Shown in pieces: positions 33,538 through 42,300 of a DNA stretch of 64,000 nt. Under the pieces are notes generated by a model, which did no database searches, had not been told where the DNA came from, and worked only from the letters and a program-made list of their open reading frames with translations. The stretch is from an uncultured Paracoccus sp. (GTDB taxonomy: Bacteria > Pseudomonadota > Alphaproteobacteria > Rhodobacterales > Rhodobacteraceae). Positions within the stretch are counted from its first letter, which is position 1, and every line of letters starts with the position of its first letter. The translations under genes and the position numbers were made by a program. The stretch spans positions 1 through 64,000 of the forward strand of contig CAKTBJ010000006.1 in NCBI GenBank assembly GCA_934533075.1. Reading direction: 5' to 3'.

Positions 33538-34133
33538 CAGGGTTCTCCCGTTGCATAATCATCGATGAGGCGCAAAAGCCGTTCCTGCATCGCGGCGAGG
33601 TCGACGCGGGTCACGCCCCCGTCCAGATGCAGCGCGGGTTCCGGCGCGGCGGTGAGGGTCGGCATGGTCAGGCCGGCGTCGCGGCAGGCCTGGCGCAGGG
33701 CGTCGTGCAGATGCGCGGGGCAGTGGATATGCGCACGCGACGGGGCGGTCTCGCCGGCATCCTCCAGCGCGCCGACCAGTTCCGCGACCAGCCGGGCGCC
33801 CCCGCCGCGCGGCAGCAGCGCCCCGGCCACGGCGCGCAGCAGATCGGCGATCTCGGCGCGGGTTTCGCGGGCCTGCCGGGCTTGCGCCGCGCTGGTGGCA
33901 GCCATCGCCTCGCCATGCCGGCGCAGGGCCTCGGTCAGTTCCTCCATCTGCCGGTCGCGGGCCAGGGCGGCACCCTCGGCCTGACCTTCCATGCGCGCGA
34001 GGCGAAGCGATTCGATGCCGGGGGCGGCAAGATCGTCGGCCGGAAGGCGGGTGGAGAAGTCCTCCAGCCGCAGGGCCGGGAAATCCGGCCGGGCGGCGGC
34101 GGGGCGGGGGGCCTGGCGCAGCGCCGCGCTCAT
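33537..34133 (-). CDS. FliH-like flagellar assembly protein
   Basis: A 198-residue protein placed between fliF and fliN. The middle (about 47-105) is a long Ala/Glu/Arg-rich predicted coiled coil. The C-terminal part has a strand-helix pattern with VTRVDLAAMQERL like that of FliH/YscL, the regulator of the FliI export ATPase. Sequence similarity between FliH proteins is low, so the call rests on position, size and structure pattern. It overlaps fliF by four bases upstream and fliN by one base downstream. Confidence 0.65.
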   Translation of the reverse strand: MSAALRQAPRPAAARPDFPALRLEDFSTRLPADDLAAPGIESLRLARMEGQAEGAALARDRQMEELTEALRRHGEAMAATSAAQARQARETRAEIADLLRAVAGALLPRGGGARLVAELVGALEDAGETAPSRAHIHCPAHLHDALRQACRDAGLTMPTLTAAPEPALHLDGGVTRVDLAAMQERLLRLIDDYATGEP

Positions 34134-35737
34134 GTCCGGGCGCCCTTGTCGCTGATCCAGCTGGACAGGACATGGATGCTCTCGTCCTGACGCTCGCGCA
34201 TCAGGCGGCGCAGGCGCTGGACCGGATCCTCGTCAGCGGTCTCCGCGGCGGGCGGCGCGGGGGGCAGGACGCTGATGTCCGGCTCCGGCGGGGTCGCGCC
34301 GGATACGGGCGCATGGGGTGCCGCCAGCGCCGTGCGGGCTGCGGGAGCCGGGGATTCCGGCGCCGGCAGCGGCGGCTGGGGCGGTGCCTCGGGTGCCGGC
34401 ACCGCCCGCGCCTCGCCCCGCGCGGCCAGCATCGGCCGCAAGACCAGTCGTGCGAAGCCGATGGCGAACAGCCCGATCAGCGCCAGCCGGATCAGGTCGT
34501 TCACGGCCAGCCGCTCCAGCCAGCCGGGGCGGGCGGCCAATGTGCCGGCATCGCCTGCCACCGCAAAGGGCAGCGAGGTGATGGTCAGCTGGTCCCCGCG
34601 CGATTCGTCCAACCCAACCGCCGAGGCCACCAATTGCCGCAGCGTGGCCAGCTCGGCGTCCCCGCGCGGCAGGATCGCGGGCTTGCCGTCCGGCCCGGTG
34701 CCCTCGACGCCGTTCACCAGCACCGCCACGCTCAGCCGGCGCACGTCGCCGGGGGCGGCCACCACGTCGCGCCGGGTCTCGCTGACCTCGAAATTCGATC
34801 GCTGGCGCGTGGTCTCGCGGCTGGCGCTGGCCTGCCCGTCGCCTTGCCCGGCCCCGTCCGGCAGGTTCGAGGCTGCCGTCACCGCCCCCGCCTGGCTTTC
34901 GCGCGACTGGTCGGTGCTTTCCTCGACCTCCTGCGAGATCAGCGCCCGCTGCGCCGGGTCGAAGCGACGCTCGCTCACCTGTTCGGCGCGGGTCTCGATC
35001 TCCAGCGTCAGCTCGACGATGGCATTGCCGGCGCCGACATGGGCGGACAGGATCCGCTCCAGATCCTGCTTCATCCGGGCCTGGCGGTCGCCGGTGGCCT
35101 GCTGGTCGGCCTCGACCACGCCGCGGCGGCTGTCGATCACCGTGACCGATTCGGGCACCAGCCCCGGCACGCCCGAGGCGACCAGGAACCGCAGCGCCTG
35201 CGCCTGCTGGGGCGTGATCTCGGCCCCCGTCGTCGTCACCGTGACCGAGGCCGCCCCCGCCGAATCGCGCCGATAGCCGCGGCTGGTCGGCACGGCCAGA
35301 TGCACGCGCGCCGATTTCACGTTCGGCGAGGCCAGGATGGTGCGCGCCAGCTCCCCTTCCTTCGCGCGCCAATAGGCGGCATCGAACATCTGCGAGGTGG
35401 TGCCGAAGCCCGACAGCCCGTCCAGCAGCTCATACCCCGCCGAGCCGGCCTCGGGCAGGCCCTGCCCGGCGAGGTCCAGCCGCAGCCGGTCGCGCGTGCC
35501 TGCCGCCACCCAGATCGATTCGCCGCGCACCTGATAGGGGGTCTTCTGGCGGTCCAACTCGGCCATGATGGCGCCGGCCTGCGCCGGGTCCAGCCCGCCG
35601 TAAAGCAGCGCCATCGGCTGCCGCCCGGCCAGCATCGCAAAGCCCGCCACCGCCAGAAAGGTGGCGGCGAAGGCGCCGATCAGCACGGCCCGCTGCCGCT
35701 GGCTGCGGGCCAGCCAATAGTCTTTCAGCTTCTGCAC
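34130..35737 (-). CDS. fliF: flagellar MS-ring protein FliF
   Basis: This 535-residue protein builds the MS ring in the inner membrane. A first membrane helix (about 18-38) precedes the ring-building motifs: LYGGLDPAQAGAIMAELD and the RTILASPNVKSARVHLAVP segment. A variable middle and a second helix (about 429-449, LIRLALIGLFAIGFARLVL) follow. The tail has a Pro/Ala-rich linker and a C-terminal helix ending HVLSSWISDKG, the FliG-binding part. The start codon is GTG at 35737, with a GGGGA ribosome site. It is divergent from fliL across a 115-bp region with a CtrA-like site. Confidence 0.94.
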   Translation of the reverse strand: MQKLKDYWLARSQRQRAVLIGAFAATFLAVAGFAMLAGRQPMALLYGGLDPAQAGAIMAELDRQKTPYQVRGESIWVAAGTRDRLRLDLAGQGLPEAGSAGYELLDGLSGFGTTSQMFDAAYWRAKEGELARTILASPNVKSARVHLAVPTSRGYRRDSAGAASVTVTTTGAEITPQQAQALRFLVASGVPGLVPESVTVIDSRRGVVEADQQATGDRQARMKQDLERILSAHVGAGNAIVELTLEIETRAEQVSERRFDPAQRALISQEVEESTDQSRESQAGAVTAASNLPDGAGQGDGQASASRETTRQRSNFEVSETRRDVVAAPGDVRRLSVAVLVNGVEGTGPDGKPAILPRGDAELATLRQLVASAVGLDESRGDQLTITSLPFAVAGDAGTLAARPGWLERLAVNDLIRLALIGLFAIGFARLVLRPMLAARGEARAVPAPEAPPQPPLPAPESPAPAARTALAAPHAPVSGATPPEPDISVLPPAPPAAETADEDPVQRLRRLMRERQDESIHVLSSWISDKGART

Positions 35738-35794
35738 ATTCGTCCCCGATTCGTCCGGTTTCTCCGTCTGCCTCGGGGAATAACCCGGCTTCCG

Positions 35795-35809
35795 TTAACA
35801 TTCGGTTAG
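35795..35809. promoter_or_regulatory. CtrA-like binding site in the fliF-fliL divergent region
   Basis: TTAACATTCGGTTAG fits the CtrA consensus TTAA-N7-TTAA(C) with one change (second half TTAG). It overlaps the place of the -35 element for a -10-like TAGGTC at 35821-35826, the geometry known for CtrA-activated promoters. CtrA controls flagellar genes in several Rhodobacterales. It could serve fliL, fliF or both; binding is inferred only. Confidence 0.5.
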
Positions 35810-35852
35810 CTGCTGGCTGCTAGGTCTGGTCCATCCGAGGAGGGAATCACCC

Positions 35853-36341
35853 ATGACCGACGCCAGCCTGGACGGCACCGAAACCGAGACCGCGGACCCG
35901 CCCGCCCGCAAGCGCGGCTGGCTGCTGGTGGTCGCGCTCTGCCTTGTCGCCGGCGGGGCGGGCTTCGCGCCGACCTTCCTGGGCCTCTGGTCGCCGATGG
36001 CGCTGGTCGAGGGGATTTCCGCCCCTTCCGAGGCCAGGGGCAGCCAGCCCGCCTTCATCGAGGTGGCGCCAATGACCCTCTCCATTCCCGGCCCGCGCCT
36101 GCGCCGCCTCCGCGTCGCCATCGTGCTGGAGGTGCGGGAGGGCGACCGCGCCGCCGTCACCCGGCTTTTGCCGCGCGTCACCGATGCCGCCACCGGATTC
36201 CTGACCGGCATCGCCCCGGAGGCCTATGACCGCCGCGGCATCCTGGAGGTGATTCGCGCCGAGTTGACCACCCGGATCGGTCAGGCCCTCGCGCCCCTGC
36301 CGATCGAGAATGTCCTGCTGACGGAGTTTGTGTTCGAATGA
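35853..36341 (+). CDS. fliL: flagellar basal body-associated protein FliL
   Basis: This 162-residue protein has a cytoplasmic N-terminus, one membrane helix (about 22-44, GWLLVVALCLVAGGAGF) and a periplasmic FliL domain ending in the conserved IENVLLTEFVFE. FliL sits around the stator and helps torque and stator stability. It is the first gene of the plus-strand block and overlaps the next gene by four bases. Expression may depend on the CtrA-like site upstream. Confidence 0.92.
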   Translation: MTDASLDGTETETADPPARKRGWLLVVALCLVAGGAGFAPTFLGLWSPMALVEGISAPSEARGSQPAFIEVAPMTLSIPGPRLRRLRVAIVLEVREGDRAAVTRLLPRVTDAATGFLTGIAPEAYDRRGILEVIRAELTTRIGQALAPLPIENVLLTEFVFE

Positions 36342-36697
36342 CCCCCGCCATGATCCTTCAGGGCGCGCTGATCGCCGCCTGCCTTGCGGTCTCGCTGTAT
36401 TGCCACGTGCTGGCGCGGCGGCTGCGCAAGCTCAACGATCTGGAAACCGGCCTCGGCGGCGCCATCGCGGTAATGACCGCCGAGGTCGCCCGGCTGGAGG
36501 CCGCCATCGCCGCCGCCCGCGACGAGGCCGCGCAGGCCGGCCGCATGCTAGCCGCGGAGGTCGAGCGCGCCCGAGACGAGCGGCTGCGCCTGCGCCTGGG
36601 TCAGGATCTGGGCGAGGGCATCGCCCCGTCCCGCGCCCGCCGCACCCGGCGCCGGGCGACCGAAGCCACCGATGCGCGCGGGGGCTATGATGCGTAA
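36338..36697 (+). CDS. DUF6468-like flagellar-cluster membrane protein
   Basis: This 119-residue protein has one N-terminal membrane helix (about 4-24), a basic segment RRLRKLNDLETGLGGAIAVM and a predicted coiled coil (about 35-85). A basic tail with RARRTRRRATE follows. Small proteins of this layout follow fliL in many alphaproteobacterial flagellar clusters and are named DUF6468 in family databases, as I recall. Function is unknown; a structural or stator-linked role is likely from the context. It overlaps fliL by four bases and the MotE-like gene by 11 bases. Confidence 0.7.
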   Translation: MTPAMILQGALIAACLAVSLYCHVLARRLRKLNDLETGLGGAIAVMTAEVARLEAAIAAARDEAAQAGRMLAAEVERARDERLRLRLGQDLGEGIAPSRARRTRRRATEATDARGGYDA

Positions 36698-37229
36698 GCG
36701 GCGGATCCTGCCGATCTTTGGCGCGGTCTTCGTCCTCGCCGGTGCCGCGCAGCTTGCGGGCATGGTGCTGGCGCGGGCCTCGGCCACCGATACCGTCCAC
36801 CCGCTGATCGCCGGTTGCGAGGGCGTGCCCGAGGCCGTCGCGCTGGGCGAGCGACTGGTCCTGCGCGCCGACCGGGTGGACCGCTATCTGGCCGAACTGG
36901 AGCGCAAGCGGGCCGAGATCGCCGCCGCCGAGGCGCGGCTGACCAGCCGGCTGATGGAATTGCGCGCCGCCTCCGCCAGCCCCGCCGCGCGCCAGTCGGC
37001 GCAGGCCGAGGCGGTCGAGGACGACATCCGCCGCATGGTCGCCATCTATGACGTGATGAAGCCGGCCGATGCCGCCGGGGTCATGGCGCATCTGCCCCCC
37101 GACTATGCGGCCGAGATCCTGATGCGCGTGGGGCCTGAGAACGGCGCGCGCATCGTCGGCGCGCTGGATCCCGGAACCGCCGCGGTGGTCACCGCACATA
37201 TGGGCGCCCGCAGCGCCCGCCACGACTGA
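36687..37229 (+). CDS. MotE-like flagellar motor chaperone
   Basis: A 180-residue protein from ATG 36687 (a second ATG follows at 36690). It has an N-terminal signal or anchor helix (about 6-28), a coiled coil (about 55-95) and a C-terminal MgtE-N-like segment MKPADAAGVMAHLPPDYAAEIL. This layout is that of MotE, a periplasmic chaperone for the MotC stator protein first described in rhizobia. In Rhodobacterales the partner could be another stator-associated protein, as motC was not seen. The gene precedes motA by 12 bp. Confidence 0.78.
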   Translation: MMRKRRILPIFGAVFVLAGAAQLAGMVLARASATDTVHPLIAGCEGVPEAVALGERLVLRADRVDRYLAELERKRAEIAAAEARLTSRLMELRAASASPAARQSAQAEAVEDDIRRMVAIYDVMKPADAAGVMAHLPPDYAAEILMRVGPENGARIVGALDPGTAAVVTAHMGARSARHD

Positions 37230-37241
37230 CGGAGGGTTTTC

Positions 37242-38108
37242 ATGTCCGGTATCCTTGGCATCGCCGTCACCTTCGTGATGGTCTTCGGCGGCTATCTGGC
37301 CGCCGGCGGGCACCTGTCGGTGATCCTGCATTCGCTGCCCTTCGAGATGATGATGATCGGCGGCGCCGCCGTGGGCGCCTATGTGCTGTCGAACGACATG
37401 GCCACGCTGCGCCACACCGTCGGCGACATCCGCCGGGCCTTCGCCGGCCCGCGCTGGACACCCGACGACCATCGCGACGTTCTTTGCCTGCTCTACCGCC
37501 TGCTGCGCCTGGCCCGCGCCAACCCGATCGAGCTGGAGAGCCATATCGAGGACCCGCAGGCCTCCGCGATCTTCGCCGCCTATCCGCGCATCCTGGCCGA
37601 TGAGGATACCGTGGGCCTGATCGCGGACACGCTGCGCTCGATCGGGCTGAACTACGACGATCCCTATCAGGTCGAGGACATGCTGGCCCGCCGTATCGCC
37701 CTGATGCGCGACGAGGGGGTGCATGTCGCCCACGCGCTTCAGGGCACCTCGGACGCGCTGCCGGCGCTGGGGATCGTGGCGGCGGTGCTGGGGGTGATTA
37801 AGACGATGGCCTCCATCGACCAGCCGCCCGAGGTGCTGGGCAAGATGATCGGCGGCGCGCTGGTCGGCACCTTCCTCGGCGTGTTCCTGGCCTATGGGCT
37901 GGTCGGGCCGCTGGCCGCCCGCCTCGCCGCCGTCCGCCGGCAGGAGGATGCCTTTCACGAGGTCATCAAGTCGGTGCTGGTCGCCGGCCTGCACCAGCAT
38001 GCCACCAACCTCTGCGTCGAGGTCGGCCGTCAGGCCACGCCCGACGCGCTGCGGCCCAGCTTTGCCGACCTGGAGGCCAGCCTGCGCGAACTGAAAAAGG
38101 TGGCGTGA
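37242..38108 (+). CDS. motA: flagellar stator protein MotA
   Basis: This 288-residue proton-channel stator subunit has four membrane helices, two near the N-terminus (about 3-22, 33-51) and two after the cytoplasmic loop (about 167-186, 200-222). The cytoplasmic loop carries charged residues for contact with FliG (RLLRLARANPIELESH). The last helices contain LPALGIVAAVLGVIKTM and GGALVGTFLGVFLAYGLVGP. The ATG at 37242 follows GGAGGG. motB, normally the partner, is not in this window and must lie elsewhere. Confidence 0.94.
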   Translation: MSGILGIAVTFVMVFGGYLAAGGHLSVILHSLPFEMMMIGGAAVGAYVLSNDMATLRHTVGDIRRAFAGPRWTPDDHRDVLCLLYRLLRLARANPIELESHIEDPQASAIFAAYPRILADEDTVGLIADTLRSIGLNYDDPYQVEDMLARRIALMRDEGVHVAHALQGTSDALPALGIVAAVLGVIKTMASIDQPPEVLGKMIGGALVGTFLGVFLAYGLVGPLAARLAAVRRQEDAFHEVIKSVLVAGLHQHATNLCVEVGRQATPDALRPSFADLEASLRELKKVA

Positions 38109-38365
38109 TGATCCTGTCGCTGATGACCGCCCTGCTGATCGCCGGCGCTTCGCCCGAGGCCGAGGGCTATGCCGCCGAGGCGCAGGCCCGGATGTTGGCC
38201 GGGCAGGGCCTGCCGCGCGATTTCCGCCGCGACCTGGCCGCGCTGGAGCCGGTGGACCGTTTCGCGCTGGTGATCTGGCTGCGCCGCTCGGGCATGCTGA
38301 CCGGACCGGCCATCCCCATCGAGGCGATGCTGTCCCCGGCCCGTCCTTTGGGTGCGGCGCCATGA
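38108..38365 (+). CDS. small secreted protein between motA and flhA
   Basis: An 85-residue protein that starts with a short hydrophobic stretch (MILSLMTALLIAGASP), probably a signal peptide. A soluble segment of about 65 residues follows, with a helix DFRRDLAALEPVDRFALVIWLRRSGML. I do not recognise the family. The ATG shares its A with the motA stop (TGATG), and its end overlaps flhA by four bases, so it is translated as part of the flagellar operon. A periplasmic accessory role in motor assembly is a guess from position. Confidence 0.72.
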   Translation: MILSLMTALLIAGASPEAEGYAAEAQARMLAGQGLPRDFRRDLAALEPVDRFALVIWLRRSGMLTGPAIPIEAMLSPARPLGAAP

Positions 38366-40458
38366 GCGGCGCGGTCGCATCCGTGACACCCGCCGGCGGG
38401 GCCGCCGGCTGGGGCGGGCGCCCGGTGATCGTCACCGGGGCGCTGGTGCTGATCGTCATGTCGATGGTGGTGCCGATCCCGGCCGGGCTGCTGGATGTGG
38501 GCATTGCGCTCTCCATCGCCACGGCCACGCTGATCCTGGTCATGGCGGCCCTGGTCGACAAGCCCACGGATTTCCAGGCCTTTCCGGTGCTGCTGCTGGT
38601 CTCGCTGCTGATCCGGCTGTCGCTGAACGTGTCCTCGACGCGGCTGATCCTGACCCAGGGCCATACCGGCCCGGACGCCGCCGGCCATGTCATCAGCGGC
38701 TTCGCGCAATTCGTCGCCGGCGGCTCGCTGATCGTGGGGCTGACGGTCTTCGCGGTGATCTCGGTGGTGAATTTCATGGTCATCACCAAGGGCGCCGGGC
38801 GGATGGCCGAGGTCTCGGCCCGCTTTGCCCTCGATTCGCTGCCCGGCAAGCAACTGGCCATCGACGGCGACCTGAACGCCGGCTCGATCACCCATGACGA
38901 GGCCAAGGCCCGTCGCCAGCAGGAAGGGCGCGAGATCAGCTTCTTCGGCTCGCTGGATGGCGCGTCGAAATTCGTCAAGGGCGATGCGGTTGCCGGCATC
39001 GTCATCACCCTGATCAACCTGATCGTGGGGCTGGCGGTGGGGGTGGTCGCGCATGGCTTGCCGGTGGGCGAGGCCATGCGCGCCTATTCCTTCCTGACCA
39101 TCGGCGACGGGCTGGTGACGCAGATCCCGGCGCTGATCACCTCGATGGCGGCGGCGCTGCTGCTGGCACGGGGGGGCGCCACCGATTCGACGGCGGACAT
39201 GCTGTCCTCGCAGCTGATCCGCAACTGGCGGGCGCCGGCGGTGGTGACGGCGGGCATGGTGCTGATGGCCACGGTGCCCGGCATGCCGACGGCGCTGTTT
39301 CTGGTGGTGGCGGCCATCGCCGGCTTTCTGGCCTGGCGGGTGCGCATGGCCGAGGCGCGGCCCCAGGCCGAGGCGGACGTCCCGGCGCAGGCGGCCGAGG
39401 CCCCGCCGGCCCGCATCGGCGACATCCTCGACATGGACGAGATTTCGGTCGAGATCGGCATGGGCCTCGTGCATGCCGCGCTGGATTCCGCCCGCGGCCT
39501 CGGTCCCCGCATCGAGAATCTGCGCATCCATGTCGCCCGCCAATACGGGCTGATCCTGCCGGATGTGCGCATCACCGATGCCGCCGACCTGGAACCGGGC
39601 GCCTATGCCATCCGCATCCACGGCGTGCTGCGCGGTCGGGGCGAATTGCGCGAGGGCCAGATCCTCGCGCTGGGCAGCGACGAGACCCTGGCCCGCATCG
39701 GTGGCGACGCGGTGCGCGAGCCGGTCTATGCCGCCCCCGCGCACTGGATTTCCGCCGGCCGTCAGGAGGATGCGGCGCTCTCCGGCGCGACGGTCATCAC
39801 GCCGATGGAGGTGCTTTCGACCCATCTGATGGAGGTGGTGCGCGCCAACCTGCCGGCGCTGCTGTCGCTGGGCGGCTTGCAGCGCATGCTGGCGGAACTG
39901 CGCGACCTCTCCGACCCGCGCCGGGCGGAGGGGTATCGCAAGCTGTTCGACAGCCTGATCCCCGAAAAGGTCACGCCGGAGGCCCTGCTGGCCGTGCTGC
40001 GCCTGCTGCTGGAGGAGGGTGTCTCCATCCGCAACCTGCCGATGATCGTCGATGCGATGGCCGAGCACCGCAACGACGGCGGCCCCGAGGCCATATGCGA
40101 TGCCGTGCGCCGGCGGCTGCGCGGCCAGATTACCCAGGCGCTGGCCCATGACGGCACGCTGGACCTGATGCAGCTTGCCCCCGGCTGGGAAGGCGAATTC
40201 GTTCGCGTCGAGGCCGAGGTCGCCCGCGGCACCGGCGGCGCGGCGCTGCCGGCCCTGGCCCGCCGCCTGACCGAGGCCGTGCGCGGCGCCGCGCAATCGC
40301 GGGCCGGGCGGGTGCTGCCGCTGGCGGTGCCGGACCACCGCCGCCGGCAGGTGCGCGGCATCCTCGGCGCCAGCGGCATCGCCAACCCGGTGATCGGGCT
40401 GGACGAGATCGACCCCGACCAGCCCCTGCGGCTGGTGCAGACGGTGGAGGCCGCATGA
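38362..40458 (+). CDS. flhA: flagellar export protein FlhA
   Basis: This 698-residue export-gate protein has an N-terminal half (about 22-325) with eight predicted membrane helices. It includes the FHIPEP-like signature region (RLSLNVSSTRLILTQGHTG, and NFMVITKGAGRMAEVSARFALDSLPGKQL split by a helix). The C-terminal cytoplasmic domain from about 360 forms the docking nonamer for chaperone-substrate complexes. FlhA uses the proton motive force to drive export of flagellar proteins. It overlaps the preceding gene and fliR by four bases each. Confidence 0.95.
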   Translation: MSGAVASVTPAGGAAGWGGRPVIVTGALVLIVMSMVVPIPAGLLDVGIALSIATATLILVMAALVDKPTDFQAFPVLLLVSLLIRLSLNVSSTRLILTQGHTGPDAAGHVISGFAQFVAGGSLIVGLTVFAVISVVNFMVITKGAGRMAEVSARFALDSLPGKQLAIDGDLNAGSITHDEAKARRQQEGREISFFGSLDGASKFVKGDAVAGIVITLINLIVGLAVGVVAHGLPVGEAMRAYSFLTIGDGLVTQIPALITSMAAALLLARGGATDSTADMLSSQLIRNWRAPAVVTAGMVLMATVPGMPTALFLVVAAIAGFLAWRVRMAEARPQAEADVPAQAAEAPPARIGDILDMDEISVEIGMGLVHAALDSARGLGPRIENLRIHVARQYGLILPDVRITDAADLEPGAYAIRIHGVLRGRGELREGQILALGSDETLARIGGDAVREPVYAAPAHWISAGRQEDAALSGATVITPMEVLSTHLMEVVRANLPALLSLGGLQRMLAELRDLSDPRRAEGYRKLFDSLIPEKVTPEALLAVLRLLLEEGVSIRNLPMIVDAMAEHRNDGGPEAICDAVRRRLRGQITQALAHDGTLDLMQLAPGWEGEFVRVEAEVARGTGGAALPALARRLTEAVRGAAQSRAGRVLPLAVPDHRRRQVRGILGASGIANPVIGLDEIDPDQPLRLVQTVEAA

Positions 40459-41231
40459 CCGGCCTGCTGGCCCAGATCGCGCCGGACCTGCTGGCGGGCT
40501 GGCTGCTGCCCTATCTGCGGGTGCAGGCCTGCCTGATCGCGATGCCCGGCTGGGGCGAGCGGCTGCTGCCCGGCCGCATTCGCGTGGCGCTGGCGCTGGC
40601 GGTGACGCCTTTGGCGCGGGAACTGGCGCAGCCGGTGCCGCCCCTGCCCGACATGCTGACGCCGGCGGTGCTGGAAAGCCTGGCCACCTTCGCCGGTGCC
40701 GAGCTGGCGACGGGCTTCGCGCTGGGCCTGCTGGTGCGCATCGCCGGCCATGCGCTGGGCATGGCGGCGGCGGCGATCGCGGCCGTCACCTCGCTGTCGC
40801 AACTGGTCGGCGGTCCCTCCGAGGCGGCGCCCCATCCCATCGGCAACCTGTTCGACCTCGCCGGTCTGGCCTTGCTGATGGCGCTGGGTTACCCCTTGTT
40901 CCTGATGGATTATATCGCCGAGGGCTACCGCCTTCTGCCCCTGGCGCAACTGCCCGACGCGACGATGCTGGGCCTTGCCGGCATGGCGGCGGTGGCGCGG
41001 GCCTTCGCGCTGGCGATGGTGCTGGCCTCGCCCTTCATCCTCGGCGGCTTTCTGTATCAATGCCTGCAAGGCATCGTCAGCCGGGTGATGCCCAGCCTGC
41101 CGGTGGTCTTCGTGGGTGCCCCGGCGGCGCTGCTGCTGGCGCTGGCCGGCATCGCCATCCTCGCCACGCCGATCCTGGCGCTCTGGGCCGATTCCGTCCT
41201 CGACCTGCGCCTGCCGCCCTTGCTGCCATGA
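40455..41231 (+). CDS. fliR: flagellar export protein FliR
   Basis: A 258-residue membrane protein with about six helices. Family features include LRVQACLIAMPGWGERLLPGRIRVALALAV (read as two adjacent segments) near the start and GFALGLLVRIAGHALGMAA in the middle. The late helices contain SPFILGGFLYQCLQGIVSR and VMPSLPVVFVGAPAALL. FliR joins FliP and FliQ in the export gate. Start and end are coupled to flhA (overlap) and flhB (10 bp gap). Confidence 0.93.
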   Translation: MTGLLAQIAPDLLAGWLLPYLRVQACLIAMPGWGERLLPGRIRVALALAVTPLARELAQPVPPLPDMLTPAVLESLATFAGAELATGFALGLLVRIAGHALGMAAAAIAAVTSLSQLVGGPSEAAPHPIGNLFDLAGLALLMALGYPLFLMDYIAEGYRLLPLAQLPDATMLGLAGMAAVARAFALAMVLASPFILGGFLYQCLQGIVSRVMPSLPVVFVGAPAALLLALAGIAILATPILALWADSVLDLRLPPLLP

Positions 41232-41241
41232 GGAGAACGCG

Positions 41242-42300
41242 ATGAGCGGCGAGGAGGACAAGGACGCCAAACAGTTCGACCCGACCGAGAGCAAGCTGCG
41301 CAAGGCACGGGAAAAGGGCGATATTCCGCGCTCGACCGAGGTCACGGCGCTGGCGGCCTTCGCGGGGCTGGCGCTGGCCGTGGTGCTGGCCGGCGCCGCG
41401 GTGGCGCAATGGCTGGCGCGGGTGACGCTGATGGAGGTCGAGCCGGAGCGGGTGATGGATGCGGCCTCGGCCTTCGCGGGGCAGGCGGCGCTGTGGCTGG
41501 TCGGGCTGCTGCTGCTGCCGGCCGCGGCGGTGTTCATGGCGCTGGTGATCCAGCGCGGGCTGGTCTTTTCCGGCGAAAAGCTGAAGATCGACCCCAAGCG
41601 CATCCATCCGCTGCGCAATTTCGGCCAGAAACTCGGGCGCGGGGCGCTGGTCACCTTCGGGATCTCGCTGGTCAAGGTGGCGCTGGTCGCGACCGGCGGC
41701 TGGTATCTGTTCCGGGCGCTGTTCGACCTGCTGGCGCAATCCGGCTATACCGCCGAAGGCCAATGGGTGCAGGGCATCGGGCTGATGCTGCAACGCAGCC
41801 TGGGCCTCGCCATCGGCATCTCGGCGCTGCTGGCCATCGTCGATTACCTGTGGAAGCGGCGCGAGTTTCTGACCCGCAACCGCATGACCCGCAAGGAAAT
41901 GCAGGACGAGCACAAGGACAGCGAGGGCGACCCGCACCTCAAGCACGCCCGCCGCCAGCGCGCGGTGGACCTGATCACCGCGCAGATGCTGGCCGATGTG
42001 GAAAGGGCCGATGTCGTGATCGTCAACCCCACGCATTACGCCGTCGCGCTGGAATGGAAGCGCGGCAGCGGCCGGGCGCCGGTCTGCCTTGCCAAGGGCG
42101 TGGACGAGGTGGCCCGCCGCATCCGCGAGCGCGCCGGCGAGCATGGCGTGCCGATCTGGTCCGACCCGCCTTGCGCGCGCGCCCTGCATGCCGTGATGCA
42201 GGTCGGCGACGAGATTCCGCTGGAACAGTTCGGCCCCGTGGCCGCCGCCATCCGCTTCGCCGAGGCCATGCGGCGCAAGGCGAGGGCGGCGGGATGGTGA
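41242..42300 (+). CDS. flhB: flagellar export switch protein FlhB
   Basis: This 352-residue export-specificity switch has a charged N-terminus (EDKDAKQFDPTESKLRKARE), four membrane helices (about 35-57, 83-104, 137-158, 182-202) and a cytoplasmic domain. The autocleavage motif NPTH is at residues 262-265 (VIVNPTHYAVAL). Cleavage there turns export from rod/hook to filament proteins. The ATG at 41242 follows GAGGAGAA. Its stop overlaps the next gene. Confidence 0.95.
   Translation: MSGEEDKDAKQFDPTESKLRKAREKGDIPRSTEVTALAAFAGLALAVVLAGAAVAQWLARVTLMEVEPERVMDAASAFAGQAALWLVGLLLLPAAAVFMALVIQRGLVFSGEKLKIDPKRIHPLRNFGQKLGRGALVTFGISLVKVALVATGGWYLFRALFDLLAQSGYTAEGQWVQGIGLMLQRSLGLAIGISALLAIVDYLWKRREFLTRNRMTRKEMQDEHKDSEGDPHLKHARRQRAVDLITAQMLADVERADVVIVNPTHYAVALEWKRGSGRAPVCLAKGVDEVARRIRERAGEHGVPIWSDPPCARALHAVMQVGDEIPLEQFGPVAAAIRFAEAMRRKARAAGW

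Noticed and set aside
36432..39077. 881-codon minus-strand open frame opposite the flagellar genes
   Set aside because: It spans several real genes in different frames (MotE-like, motA, flhA) and has no ribosome site or domains; it results from GC bias.
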